The notes under the pieces were generated by a model that ran no database searches, had not been told where the DNA came from, and saw only the letters and a program-made list of their open reading frames with translations. The translations under genes were made by a program, and so were the position numbers. Source: Syntrophaceae bacterium (GTDB lineage: Bacteria; Desulfobacterota; Syntrophia; Syntrophales; UBA5619). From it: a stretch of 14,188 bases of DNA. The stretch is taken from assembly GCA_023249795.1 (NCBI GenBank), contig JAHFBU010000007.1:3100-17287 (forward strand), in the 5' to 3' direction. This document shows positions 1 to 6,004 of this stretch, one piece after another (position 1 is the first letter of the stretch; each line of letters starts with the position of its first letter).

Positions 1-259
1 CCAGCGCCGCAAAGATCACCGCATCGCTGATCATTCCGGTCTGGATAATACCGGTGCCGATTGTCTTCGCCACGGGGGTGCCGACAAGAAAAAAAGCGAC
101 GAAATTGAAAAAGGCTGCCCACATAACGGCTTGGCGGGGGGTGAGGCCTCGCGTTGAGACGATGGTCGAAATGGCGTTTGCCGCGTCGTGGAAGCCGTTG
201 ATGAAGTCAAACGCCAGTGCTGTCAGAACGAGGAAGATGACAAGAAGCGTTTCAGCCAT
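1..259 (-). CDS. pit: PiT-family inorganic phosphate transporter, N-terminal part (cut by window edge)
   Basis: Only the first 86 residues are in the window; the rest lies left of position 1. The reading frame starts at ATG 259-257. The N-terminal helix is followed by a FDFINGFHDAANAI segment (about residues 17-30), the signature of PiT/PHO4 phosphate:cation symporters, and then by further hydrophobic helices. Family members are inner-membrane proteins importing inorganic phosphate, often as a metal-phosphate complex, with H+ or Na+. The start overlaps the end of the DUF47 gene by 8 nt (252-259), so the two are almost certainly translationally coupled. DUF47-PiT pairs are common in bacteria, with DUF47 thought to modulate the transporter. 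The family is secure; substrate preference cannot be read from this fragment. Confidence 0.93.
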   Translation of the reverse strand, partial: MAETLLVIFLVLTALAFDFINGFHDAANAISTIVSTRGLTPRQAVMWAAFFNFVAFFLVGTPVAKTIGTGIIQTGMISDAVIFAAL

Positions 260-872
260 TTTTCAGGACGATTCCCTCCACGATGTTGGAGACGTCCTCG
301 CAGACATCAATCGCCTCTTCGATCCTTTCGTGGATCTCCTTCCACTTGATCAACTCGCGGACGTCGGGCTCGTTCCCGAAGAGATTTGCGATCGTCGTGC
401 GCAGGACCACATCCCCGGCGTTTTCAAGGGTGTTGATCTCGACGCAGGCCTGGAGAATCTGCGAGGAGTTTTTCATGTCCCTGAGGCCATGGATGATCAC
501 CTTGATCTTGCCGATGGCTTCATTGAGGATGCGGACCTGATCGATGATCGTCCGCGATGGCTCCTTCACCCGGTAGAGGATCATCCGGGCGGCGGCCGCC
601 TCCGTCATATCGAGGATGCTGTCCATCTTGTTGACGAGGGCACAGATGTCCTCGCGGTCGAGAGGTGTCAGAAAGGTGGTATGCATCTTCCCGTAGGTCT
701 GGTGGGTGATGATGTCCGCCTCGTGCTCTATTTCTTTGATGCGGGCAGCCTGTGCCTCGCTGTAGGCGCCTATTTCCACCATCTCCAAAAAGAGTTTTCC
801 CCCGACCTCGATCTTCTCGGCCAGTTGCTCGAACAAATCAAAGAATTTCTCTTCCCTCGGCAATAATCTCAT
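252..872 (-). CDS. DUF47 / PhoU-like phosphate transport regulator
   Basis: A 206-residue, largely helical, charged protein of the DUF47 (PhoU-related, TIGR00153-like) family, at its usual length. It begins MRLLPREEKFFDLFEQLA, typical of the family, and has the long E/K-rich helices (for example EIEHEADIITHQTY) that in PhoU-like proteins build three-helix bundles with acidic metal-binding surfaces. It is cytosolic and is believed to regulate the adjacent PiT permease. Start: ATG at 872, preceded by a GGGAGGT Shine-Dalgarno-like stretch about 13 nt upstream, which is slightly long. Its stop overlaps the pit start by 8 nt. The upstream acetyltransferase gene ends 96 nt away on the same strand with no strong hairpin-plus-T terminator between, so some read-through from the KamA cluster is possible. 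Confidence 0.92.
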   Translation of the reverse strand: MRLLPREEKFFDLFEQLAEKIEVGGKLFLEMVEIGAYSEAQAARIKEIEHEADIITHQTYGKMHTTFLTPLDREDICALVNKMDSILDMTEAAAARMILYRVKEPSRTIIDQVRILNEAIGKIKVIIHGLRDMKNSSQILQACVEINTLENAGDVVLRTTIANLFGNEPDVRELIKWKEIHERIEEAIDVCEDVSNIVEGIVLKNG

Positions 873-968
873 GGCCCTGATTCTTACCTCCCTAAGATTT
901 TAGGAACAAAAGTAATGGTATCAATTACCACTTGGCATGGGAGTAAGCAAGAATATTTGTGCTGACCT
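873..968 (-). other. Short intergenic gap with a weak inverted repeat
   Basis: This gap separates the acetyltransferase stop from the DUF47 start, both on the minus strand. It holds one small inverted repeat, GTAAT at 912-916 pairing with ATTAC at 924-928. Read on the minus strand it is followed by TTTT, so it could be a feeble terminator. It could equally be part of the DUF47 promoter. No convincing -35/-10 pair is visible. Confidence 0.3.
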
Positions 969-1484
969 TCAGGATGCAGAGGCGGGAAGGCTCTTTGAGA
1001 AAATCACCTTGCCGTCTCCAGGAGCGTAAAAGTCGATCAGGAATGCCTCCTCCCGATAGCCGCAAGCGAGATAGAAGGCGCGGGTCGATTCGTACTGGGG
1101 TCGGGAAGAGGTCTCCGCGTAAAGCCGGCGGGCCCCGCACCCGGCCATGATCCGCTCCGAGGAGGTAATGAGCGTCCGGCCGACTCCCCGCCCCTGCTCT
1201 TGGGGATCGACGGCGATCCAGTAGAGATCGAAGCTGTGGACGCTGCCGGGAATCGGGCCGAAGCAGGTGTAACCGAGCAGGCGGTCTGCCTCTTCCGCGA
1301 ATAGGAAGAGATATCCGCTTGCGCTGCCCCTGGCCAGTCGCTCTTCCACGAGGTCCACGGCAATGTCAATTTCCTCGTCCGAAAAAAAACCTGTTGCGCG
1401 GACAAGCCTGCCGACCGCCCGCCGGTCCTCCGGCCGGACCTCTTCACGAAAAAAGGGGGACGTTATCCCGTTCTTCTCAGGCAT
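969..1484 (-). CDS. GNAT-family N-acetyltransferase (KamA cluster)
   Basis: A 171-residue single-domain acetyltransferase. The acetyl-CoA pyrophosphate-binding loop is QGRGVG at residues 97-102, preceded by the beta strand LYWIAVDP. The late Y138 lies in a RAFYLACGY motif typical of GNAT fold C-termini. Family members move an acetyl group from acetyl-CoA to an amine, and the protein is soluble. It is much shorter than the known beta-lysine acetyltransferase AblB, so it should not be given that name despite the nearby KamA-like enzyme. It is the last gene of a tight five-gene cluster, and its ATG overlaps the DUF486 gene by 8 nt (1477-1484). By position it may acetylate the product of the ATP-grasp ligases, which is inference. 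Substrate unknown. Confidence 0.88.
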   Translation of the reverse strand: MPEKNGITSPFFREEVRPEDRRAVGRLVRATGFFSDEEIDIAVDLVEERLARGSASGYLFLFAEEADRLLGYTCFGPIPGSVHSFDLYWIAVDPQEQGRGVGRTLITSSERIMAGCGARRLYAETSSRPQYESTRAFYLACGYREEAFLIDFYAPGDGKVIFSKSLPASAS

Positions 1485-1833
1485 GGGGGAGTCCTCCCCG
1501 GAACATGAAGTAGGCCGCGCCGACGAGACAGAATCCCGCCCAGAGGTAATCGAGCTTCAGGGGTTGCCTCATGTAAAGTATGGCAAAACCGGCAAAAACG
1601 ATCATCGTAATGATCTCCTGGATAATCTTCAACTGGCCGAGGTCGAAGTAATGGATGCCGATCCGGTTTGCGGGCACCTGGAAAAGATACTCGAAGAAGG
1701 CGATTCCCCAACTCAGCAGGATAATCAAAAACAGGGGCATCCCGTTCATGTTCTTCAGATGGCCGTACCAGGCAAATGTCATGAACAGGTTAGATAAGGT
1801 TAACAATATAAGTGGCTTGAACATGCTTAGCAT
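1477..1833 (-). CDS. DUF486 (DMT-superfamily-like) small membrane protein
   Basis: A 118-residue, very hydrophobic protein with about four membrane helices. LTLSNLFMTFAWYGHLK near the N-terminus and FEYLFQVPANRIG in the middle are hallmarks of DUF486 proteins, small inner-membrane proteins related to the drug/metabolite transporter superfamily; to my knowledge their substrate is unknown. ATG 1833 overlaps the upstream ATP-grasp stop by 7 nt. A second in-frame ATG at 1824 (residue 4) would give MFKPLILL and is an equally plausible start. The 3' end overlaps the acetyltransferase gene by 8 nt. Membership in this cluster suggests a link to export or import of the cluster's product, but DUF486 genes also occur in other contexts, so this is a weak inference. 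Confidence 0.87.
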   Translation of the reverse strand: MLSMFKPLILLTLSNLFMTFAWYGHLKNMNGMPLFLIILLSWGIAFFEYLFQVPANRIGIHYFDLGQLKIIQEIITMIVFAGFAILYMRQPLKLDYLWAGFCLVGAAYFMFRGGLPHA

Positions 1834-2810
1834 TGCCTCGGATGTTTAAGAATACGGTCAAGAAGGTTCGGATACATGAGGCCTGCCTGAAGGGCTGCCG
1901 TGGGAAAGCCCGCGTCCGGCGATAAGCAGGGATTTGCGTTCACTTCGAGAATCCAGGGCTGTCCCTCTCTGTCCACGCGGAAATCGATCCGGGCGTATCC
2001 CCGCAGCCCGAAGAGCTCCCAGCACCCGAGAGCGAGCTCCTTGAGTTTCACAATCAGAGGGGCATCCTGCGCTGAAAACTCAAAGGTCCGGATGGTGTTT
2101 GCGAATTCGAACGTTCCCTCTTCCCATTTCGACCGGTAGCCGACAACACGGACCTTTCCCGGCGGGTAGGCGTCGAACCGGATCTCCGCGGGGGGAAGAA
2201 GCTCCGGTCCGGCCGCGTCCTCCAACAGCGAGAGATTCAGTTCCCGGCCGTCGATGTAGGCTTCGGCCAGACAGGCCCCGCCTAGCCGCTCCCTGCGTAC
2301 GTCCATCTCCGCGAAGAGCCGTTTCCGGTCCGTCCCGAAGAGGACCGAATCCTCATCGAGGCCGATGGAGGCGTGCTCCCAGACGGACTTGACGAGCCAT
2401 GCCCCTTCGATGCGCAACCCCTCATGCGCCTGCGCGGCGGTGACCCACGGCGGCGTCGGCAGGCCTGCGGCGGAGAGCCATTGCTTCGTGAGGACCTTGT
2501 TTGAGGTGAGCAGCATTACGTCCGTCCCCGCGCCCGTGTAAGGGATTTTCAAAACGTCGAGGAGAGCGGGAACGAGATGGACAAGGTTTCCCTTTCCGGC
2601 CAGCGTCTCCACGAGATTGAAGACCATTGCGGGTCGCAGATCCGTGATGGTCCGCGCGAAAGCGGCGAGGTTCAGTGAAACGGGAACGACGACGGGCTCA
2701 TGGCCCAGGATGACAAGTCCCCGGGAGACAGAGTCAACCTGTGTGAGGACATCCTGTTCGTCCCGGCCGGCGCCGGTGGGCACTTCTCCGTGGATGACGG
2801 CAATTTTCAT
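1827..2810 (-). CDS. ATP-grasp ligase, D-Ala-D-Ala-ligase-like (second of two)
   Basis: A 327-residue ATP-grasp protein. Visible in order: an N-terminal alpha/beta lobe (MKIAVIHGEVP), a FNLVETLAGKG substrate-loop motif at 64-74 (compare N-x-x-H-G in Ddl), SNKVLTKQWL at about 103-112, a nucleotide-binding lysine K141, EAYIDGRELN at 183-192, and the Mg-ATP triad D276, E289, N291 within ARIDFRVD and ILEVNANP. Such enzymes activate a carboxylate as acyl-phosphate and join it to an amine. The length fits Ddl (about 300-360), but it is unlikely to be the housekeeping D-Ala-D-Ala ligase because it is paired with a second, clearly different ATP-grasp gene beside an aminomutase. The ATG at 2810 follows the upstream stop by 1 nt, and the 3' end overlaps DUF486 by 7 nt. 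Substrates unknown. Confidence 0.88.
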   Translation of the reverse strand: MKIAVIHGEVPTGAGRDEQDVLTQVDSVSRGLVILGHEPVVVPVSLNLAAFARTITDLRPAMVFNLVETLAGKGNLVHLVPALLDVLKIPYTGAGTDVMLLTSNKVLTKQWLSAAGLPTPPWVTAAQAHEGLRIEGAWLVKSVWEHASIGLDEDSVLFGTDRKRLFAEMDVRRERLGGACLAEAYIDGRELNLSLLEDAAGPELLPPAEIRFDAYPPGKVRVVGYRSKWEEGTFEFANTIRTFEFSAQDAPLIVKLKELALGCWELFGLRGYARIDFRVDREGQPWILEVNANPCLSPDAGFPTAALQAGLMYPNLLDRILKHPRQC

Positions 2811-2811
2811 A

Positions 2812-3789
2812 TCAAAGTCCGGTGCGTTTCAGGGAGGAGCGCATTATTCCGGCGATCAGCTCCCGGTAAGGTATCCCGGCGAGCTCGCAGAGAATCGGCA
2901 GATCCGAATGTTCGGGTCGGAGCCCCGCAAGAGGGTTTACCTCGATGAAATTGGGCACGCCTTTTGTGTCGGCGCGCAGGTCGATCCGCCCTCCGTCGCG
3001 GCAGCCGAGGCCGCGCCAGGCGGCAAGCGCCGTTTTCTGAGCCGCAAGGGCCATGTCATCCGCGGCAAGGTGATACTCGATCCGCCCGTGCCAGTCTTCC
3101 TTGTTCGCGTAGGAATAGACCCCTTTCTCCGCCTTCTCCGTGAGATGAACCTCCATCACCCCGGGAGCGAACGCCTCTGTACCGGTTCCGATAATTCCCA
3201 CGGTGAACTCCCTCCCGGAGAGAAAGGTTTCGACAAGGACAGGCTGGCGATACATTGCCAATAAATCCAGGCATACGTGTTCAAGCTGTGCCCTATCCTC
3301 AATCTTCGAGGAAGCGGTAACCCCTTTTCCCGTTCCCTCCGCGACCGGTTTGGCAAAGAGTGGAAAGGGAAGCGCCACGGTCGCGATCTCCTCCGGCGCT
3401 TCGACGACGGCAAAATCCGGCGTCGGAATTCCGAGGTCGCGGATCACCCGCTTCGTCATCCCTTTGTGGAGGGTGAGCGAAAGTACGAGCGGATCGGAGA
3501 AGGTGTAGGGGATGTCCCATGCATCCAGAAGGGCTGGGATTTGCGCCTCGCGGCCAAAACCCCGGAGCCCCTCGGCAATGTTGAAAACAAGATCCCACCG
3601 CTCGTTCTCAACGAGCCGCCGGGTCAGCGCCCGGATGTGGCCGATCCGATCCGTCTCGTAACCGAGCGATTGCAAGGCATCCTCGATTGCCGCGATCGTC
3701 AGCGGATGGTCAAACTCGGCTGTCTCTTCCTCTCCGAAGCCCTCGGCGAGGTAATCATCTCTCAGGTCGTATGTGATGCCGATCTTCAA
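2812..3789 (-). CDS. ATP-grasp ligase, D-Ala-D-Ala-ligase-like (first of two), TTG start
   Basis: A 325-residue ATP-grasp protein. The N-terminal MKIGITYDLRDDYL is followed by a conserved-looking EEETAEFD, FNIAEGLRG at 69-77, K147 with the glycine-rich loop EGTGKGV, VETFLSGREFTVG at about 186-198, and the Mg-ATP ligands D270, E283, N285 in GRIDLRAD and FIEVNPLAG. The start codon is TTG at 3789-3787. No better start restores the strongly conserved MKIGITYD beginning, and the gene sits 9 nt after the kamA-like stop. Only a poor Shine-Dalgarno precedes it, so coupling to the upstream gene is likely. It is distinct from its neighbour at 1827-2810, most visibly at the N-terminus and substrate loop, so the pair probably catalyse different ligations. 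Expected product: an amide or peptide bond made at the cost of ATP; substrates unknown. Confidence 0.88.
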   Translation of the reverse strand: MKIGITYDLRDDYLAEGFGEEETAEFDHPLTIAAIEDALQSLGYETDRIGHIRALTRRLVENERWDLVFNIAEGLRGFGREAQIPALLDAWDIPYTFSDPLVLSLTLHKGMTKRVIRDLGIPTPDFAVVEAPEEIATVALPFPLFAKPVAEGTGKGVTASSKIEDRAQLEHVCLDLLAMYRQPVLVETFLSGREFTVGIIGTGTEAFAPGVMEVHLTEKAEKGVYSYANKEDWHGRIEYHLAADDMALAAQKTALAAWRGLGCRDGGRIDLRADTKGVPNFIEVNPLAGLRPEHSDLPILCELAGIPYRELIAGIMRSSLKRTGL

Positions 3790-3798
3790 GTTAAATTC

Positions 3799-5103
3799 TC
3801 AGTGAATGATGCCTTCCATCGATGGGCTGTCCGGATAGATGAAAACCCTCCCCTCGTAGTTGCGCAGGAGCAGATCGCCCCCCTCTCGCCCCTCGACGTA
3901 TTCCGGAAGAAGCGGGATCTTCCCGCCGCCGCCGGGAGCATCGATGACATAGGTCGGCACCGCGTAGCCGGTGGTGAATCCCCGCAGTCCCCGGATCACT
4001 GCCAGCCCTTTTTCGACGGGGGTCCGGAAATGGGAAGAACCCGGAATCGGGTCGCACTGATAAAGGTAGTAGGGCTTAACCCTGATCTTCAGCAGGCCGT
4101 GAACGAGGCGCTTCATCGTCTCCACATCGTCGTTGATGCCGGAGAGCAGTACCGTCTGGCTCCCGAGCGGGATACCCGCGTCGGCGAGGCGCGCGCACGC
4201 CCTGGCGACATCTGGAGTCAACTCATCCGGATGGGCCGTATGGATGCTGATCCATAGGGGATGATAACGTCGTAGCATCCGGACCAAGGAAGGTGTGATC
4301 CGCTGCGGGAGGACGACAGGCATCTTCGTACCGATCCGGATCATCTCCACGTGGGGGATCCGCCGCAGATGCGCGAGCAGCCACTCCAGTTGTTCGTCCG
4401 CAAGGGTCAGCGGATCTCCACCGGAAAGGAGAACGTCTCGCACCTCCGGATGCGCCGCGATGTACGCAATCCCCTTCTCCCACTGTTCGGTGTTGAGGCA
4501 TTGGTTGTTGTGGTGTCCGACCATCCGCGACCGGGTGCAGTACCGGCAGTAGGTCGAGCAGATCCCCGTCACCAGAAACAATACACGGTCGGGATATCGG
4601 TGGACGATCCCGGGAACCGGACTGTCTTCGTCCTCGTGGAGAGGATCGTCCGCTTCGCCGCTGCTGCGGAAGTGCTCATGCACGGTAGGTACGACCGTCC
4701 GGCGCAGGGCCTGGCGGGGGTTCCACTGATCGATCAGACTCATGTAGTAAGGGGTGATCGCGAGCGGGAGAGAGCCCGCCGCGCCGACCATGGCGTGCCG
4801 CTCATCCTCCGACAGGTGGATCATTCGCCCCAACGTCTCCGCGTCTCGGATGCGGTTGCGAAGCTGCCAGTGCCAGTCGTTCCATTCCTTGAGGGGGGTG
4901 TTCGGGAAAAAACGTTTTCGGAAGGCCTTCGCCGGGCTGTCTCCAAAAGTGGACAACATTGGCGCCGGCCTGGCCGGAAGCTTAGGAGGGGTGTAGAGCA
5001 TGTTCATGGACATGCCGGCATGTCCATCGTAGGGTTGCAGACCGTTGCCGGTCCCACTACCTGGAGGTTCAGCCTCCTCCGCAAAAAGCGATTCACTTTC
5101 CAT
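3799..5103 (-). CDS. KamA-family radical SAM aminomutase (lysine 2,3-aminomutase-like)
   Basis: A 434-residue radical SAM/PLP enzyme. FFPNTPLKEWNDWHWQL (65-81) opens the conserved KamA core. The [4Fe-4S] ligands are C182, C186 and C189 in CSTYCRYC, followed by the SAM-binding SGGDPL (227-232). The PLP lysine is K395 in APGGGGKIP. D351 (QCDPIPGSSHFRTPV) and D388 (YVIDAPGGGG) occupy the positions of Clostridium aminomutase Asp293 and Asp330, which hold the lysine side-chain amine, so L-lysine to L-beta-lysine is the leading reaction. Glutamate-type homologues lack these acids. The first 60 or so residues are a low-complexity extension relative to the conserved core. ATG 5103 is favoured by AGGAGG at 5114-5109, 5 nt upstream. 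It is first in the five-gene cluster. Aerobic function is unlikely because radical SAM enzymes are oxygen-sensitive. Confidence 0.92.
   Translation of the reverse strand: MESESLFAEEAEPPGSGTGNGLQPYDGHAGMSMNMLYTPPKLPARPAPMLSTFGDSPAKAFRKRFFPNTPLKEWNDWHWQLRNRIRDAETLGRMIHLSEDERHAMVGAAGSLPLAITPYYMSLIDQWNPRQALRRTVVPTVHEHFRSSGEADDPLHEDEDSPVPGIVHRYPDRVLFLVTGICSTYCRYCTRSRMVGHHNNQCLNTEQWEKGIAYIAAHPEVRDVLLSGGDPLTLADEQLEWLLAHLRRIPHVEMIRIGTKMPVVLPQRITPSLVRMLRRYHPLWISIHTAHPDELTPDVARACARLADAGIPLGSQTVLLSGINDDVETMKRLVHGLLKIRVKPYYLYQCDPIPGSSHFRTPVEKGLAVIRGLRGFTTGYAVPTYVIDAPGGGGKIPLLPEYVEGREGGDLLLRNYEGRVFIYPDSPSMEGIIH
5006..5027. repeat. Perfect 22-bp palindrome inside the start of the kamA-like gene
   Basis: The half-site ATGGACATGCC is followed directly by its exact reverse complement, with no spacer and symmetry centre 5016/5017. 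It lies in codons 26-33, in the non-conserved N-terminal extension. It could be an operator for a dimeric regulator or a hairpin in the mRNA. The symmetry is certain; the function is a guess. Confidence 0.6.
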
Positions 5104-5311
5104 ATGAGCCTCCTGTCTTCTGAATACTCAAAAAGATGAGGATAAAACCTCTCCTTTGGTTAAAACCCATCATAATGGTCGGGATCTCTGTACTCCGTGC
5201 GCAACTAACACGCTGCAATCATCGTCATTCATTTTTGCTGGCGCTTTACTCCTTTCGAGACGGCCTGTCAATACAAAATTCTGACGGGGTTTCATGGAGT
5301 AAACCTCATGG
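5104..5311 (-). promoter_or_regulatory. Leader region of the kamA-like cluster
   Basis: These 208 nt separate the small upstream gene (stop at 5312) from the kamA-like start. On the minus strand there is a perfect TTGACA at 5271-5266, but the hexamer 17 nt downstream (TAAAGC, 5248-5243) matches TATAAT at only 3 of 6 positions, so the promoter is weak or activated. A 20-codon open frame (minus, 5232-5170) lacks a well-placed ribosome site. A GAGG/CCTC hairpin (5151-5138) followed by a T run is too short to call a terminator. The kamA Shine-Dalgarno AGGAGG is at 5114-5109. Confidence 0.35.
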
Positions 5312-5560
5312 TTACTTGACGATATAGCTCCTGATCGTGATGACCATCCTGCCTTTTTCATCCCGCTCCAGCGCGCCGGTTGCTTCAACCTGGTGCTGAA
5401 GCAAATCCATCAGTTCTTTACCCTTCTTATTTCCGGCGATCGGGTACTCCTTTTCATCCGCTGTCGCTAAGGCCGCAGCGACCACCTCCTGGCGGTCGTT
5501 CCAATCCGTCGGGATGACAATGCCCGTCAAGGTGGCCGTTTTTTTTCTGGGAAGAACCAT
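5312..5560 (-). CDS. Small conserved-looking protein of unknown function (possible OB-like fold)
   Basis: An 82-residue basic protein starting at ATG 5560. The frame stays open up to a TTG at 5632, but those extra 24 residues are Gly/Arg-rich and unlike a protein core, so the ATG is preferred; an AAGG lies about 9 nt upstream. The chain alternates beta-like stretches (KTATLTGIVIPTDWN, and GRMVITIRSYIV at the end) with a helix (KGKELMDLLQHQVEATGAL). That pattern suggests a small beta-barrel such as an OB fold, with a central nucleic acid- or ligand-binding surface. This is a structural guess from pattern alone. No cysteines, membrane segment or signal peptide are present. It is transcribed toward the KamA cluster 208 nt downstream. 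Function unknown. Confidence 0.6.
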   Translation of the reverse strand: MVLPRKKTATLTGIVIPTDWNDRQEVVAAALATADEKEYPIAGNKKGKELMDLLQHQVEATGALERDEKGRMVITIRSYIVK

Positions 5561-5670
5561 GCTGCATGCCCTTGCTGTTCGTCCGTGCCCGGTTTCCCCA
5601 TCCAAGCCGCCCTCAAGCCATCCACCGGACAAATGATGTCGGCATATATAGGAAGATCCGTGCCGTTGCC

Positions 5671-5685
5671 ATAACGTGTCGTTAT
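5671..5685. repeat. Short perfect inverted repeat, ATAACG-N3-CGTTAT
   Basis: Six-base arms with a 3-nt spacer. It overlaps the -10 and start region of the minus-strand promoter proposed at 5711-5684, so it may be a repressor site. It is too short to be a terminator on its own, and no gene ends here. Confidence 0.4.
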
Positions 5686-5711
5686 TTTAATATGTTACGG
5701 GAACTTGTCCC
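5684..5711 (-). promoter_or_regulatory. Putative sigma70-type promoter for the small gene at 5312-5560
   Basis: On the minus strand GGGACA (5711-5706, 4 of 6 matches to TTGACA) and TAAAAT (5689-5684, 5 of 6 matches to TATAAT) are separated by 16 nt. The predicted transcript start falls inside the ATAACG/CGTTAT palindrome at 5671-5685, which would place that palindrome in an operator position. Confidence 0.35.
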
Positions 5712-5820
5712 ATTGTTACAGGAATAATATATTCCGATTGCCCCAATGACGCCAGCAATATTTTCAGGACATTCGCGTATTTGATATATAACATATTGTA
5801 AAGTATAAATAAACAAACAA

Positions 5821-5865
5821 GGAATTTATTGTTCCTGGTAACGGTAAAAGAGAACAATTGATTCC
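5821..5865. repeat. Imperfect long inverted repeat
   Basis: GGAATTTATTGTTC (5821-5834) pairs with GAACAATTGATTCC (5852-5865) at 12 of 14 positions across a 17-nt loop. It sits just upstream of the proposed mutM -35 (5889). It could be an operator or, in a longer transcript, an RNA hairpin. It has no T run consistent with a terminator. Confidence 0.45.
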
Positions 5866-5888
5866 GATTTAATGGGTCCTTTTTCCAC

Positions 5889-5917
5889 TTGACATGGATA
5901 TGCCATCACCCCATATT
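5889..5917 (+). promoter_or_regulatory. Putative sigma70 promoter of mutM
   Basis: A perfect TTGACA (5889-5894) is followed after 17 nt by CATATT (5912-5917, 4 of 6 matches to TATAAT). Transcription would start near 5925, giving a leader of about 80 nt before the mutM ATG at 6005. Confidence 0.5.
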
Positions 5918-6004
5918 CAAAACAGAGAGAAAGAGGGAGAGGTCTACGATTTCTCATATCCATCTGAACACTGACCCGTCGACAATCGATTGGAGGATAA
6001 AAGG

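Larger units (their letters stand above)
5561..6004. other. Divergent, AT-rich intergenic region upstream of mutM and the small gene
   Basis: No gene is seen in these 444 bp. Roughly 5640-5880 is strikingly AT-rich compared with the flanking coding DNA. It contains several inverted repeats: ATAACG/CGTTAT at 5671-5685, GGAAT/ATTCC at 5721-5735, and an imperfect 14-bp pair at 5821-5834 with 5852-5865. It also contains a repeated 9-mer, ATTCCGATT, at 5731-5739 and 5861-5869. Promoter-like sequences face both ways. It is best read as a shared regulatory region. Confidence 0.55.

Noticed and set aside
54..866. 270-codon plus-strand open frame
   Set aside because: It lies opposite the DUF47 and pit genes, whose products have clear family motifs. 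It has no ribosome site, and its sequence is the antisense pattern of those genes.
969..1484. Naming the GNAT as AblB (beta-lysine acetyltransferase)
   Set aside because: AblB is considerably longer. Only the general acetyltransferase fold is shared, so the name would rest on neighbourhood alone.
3277..4257. 326-codon plus-strand open frame
   Set aside because: Antisense to the ATP-grasp and KamA genes, which carry complete catalytic motifs. GC-rich codons on the minus strand explain the long opposite frame.
4351..5139. 262-codon plus-strand open frame
   Set aside because: Antisense to the KamA-like gene. No recognisable domain and no suitable start context.
5138..5151. Intrinsic terminator before the kamA-like gene
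   Set aside because: The GAGG/CCTC stem is only 4 bp, too weak despite the following T run on the minus strand.
5561..5632. N-terminal extension of the small protein to a TTG at 5632
   Set aside because: The added residues are Gly/Arg-rich and do not continue the beta/helix pattern, and ATG 5560 has a plausible ribosome site.
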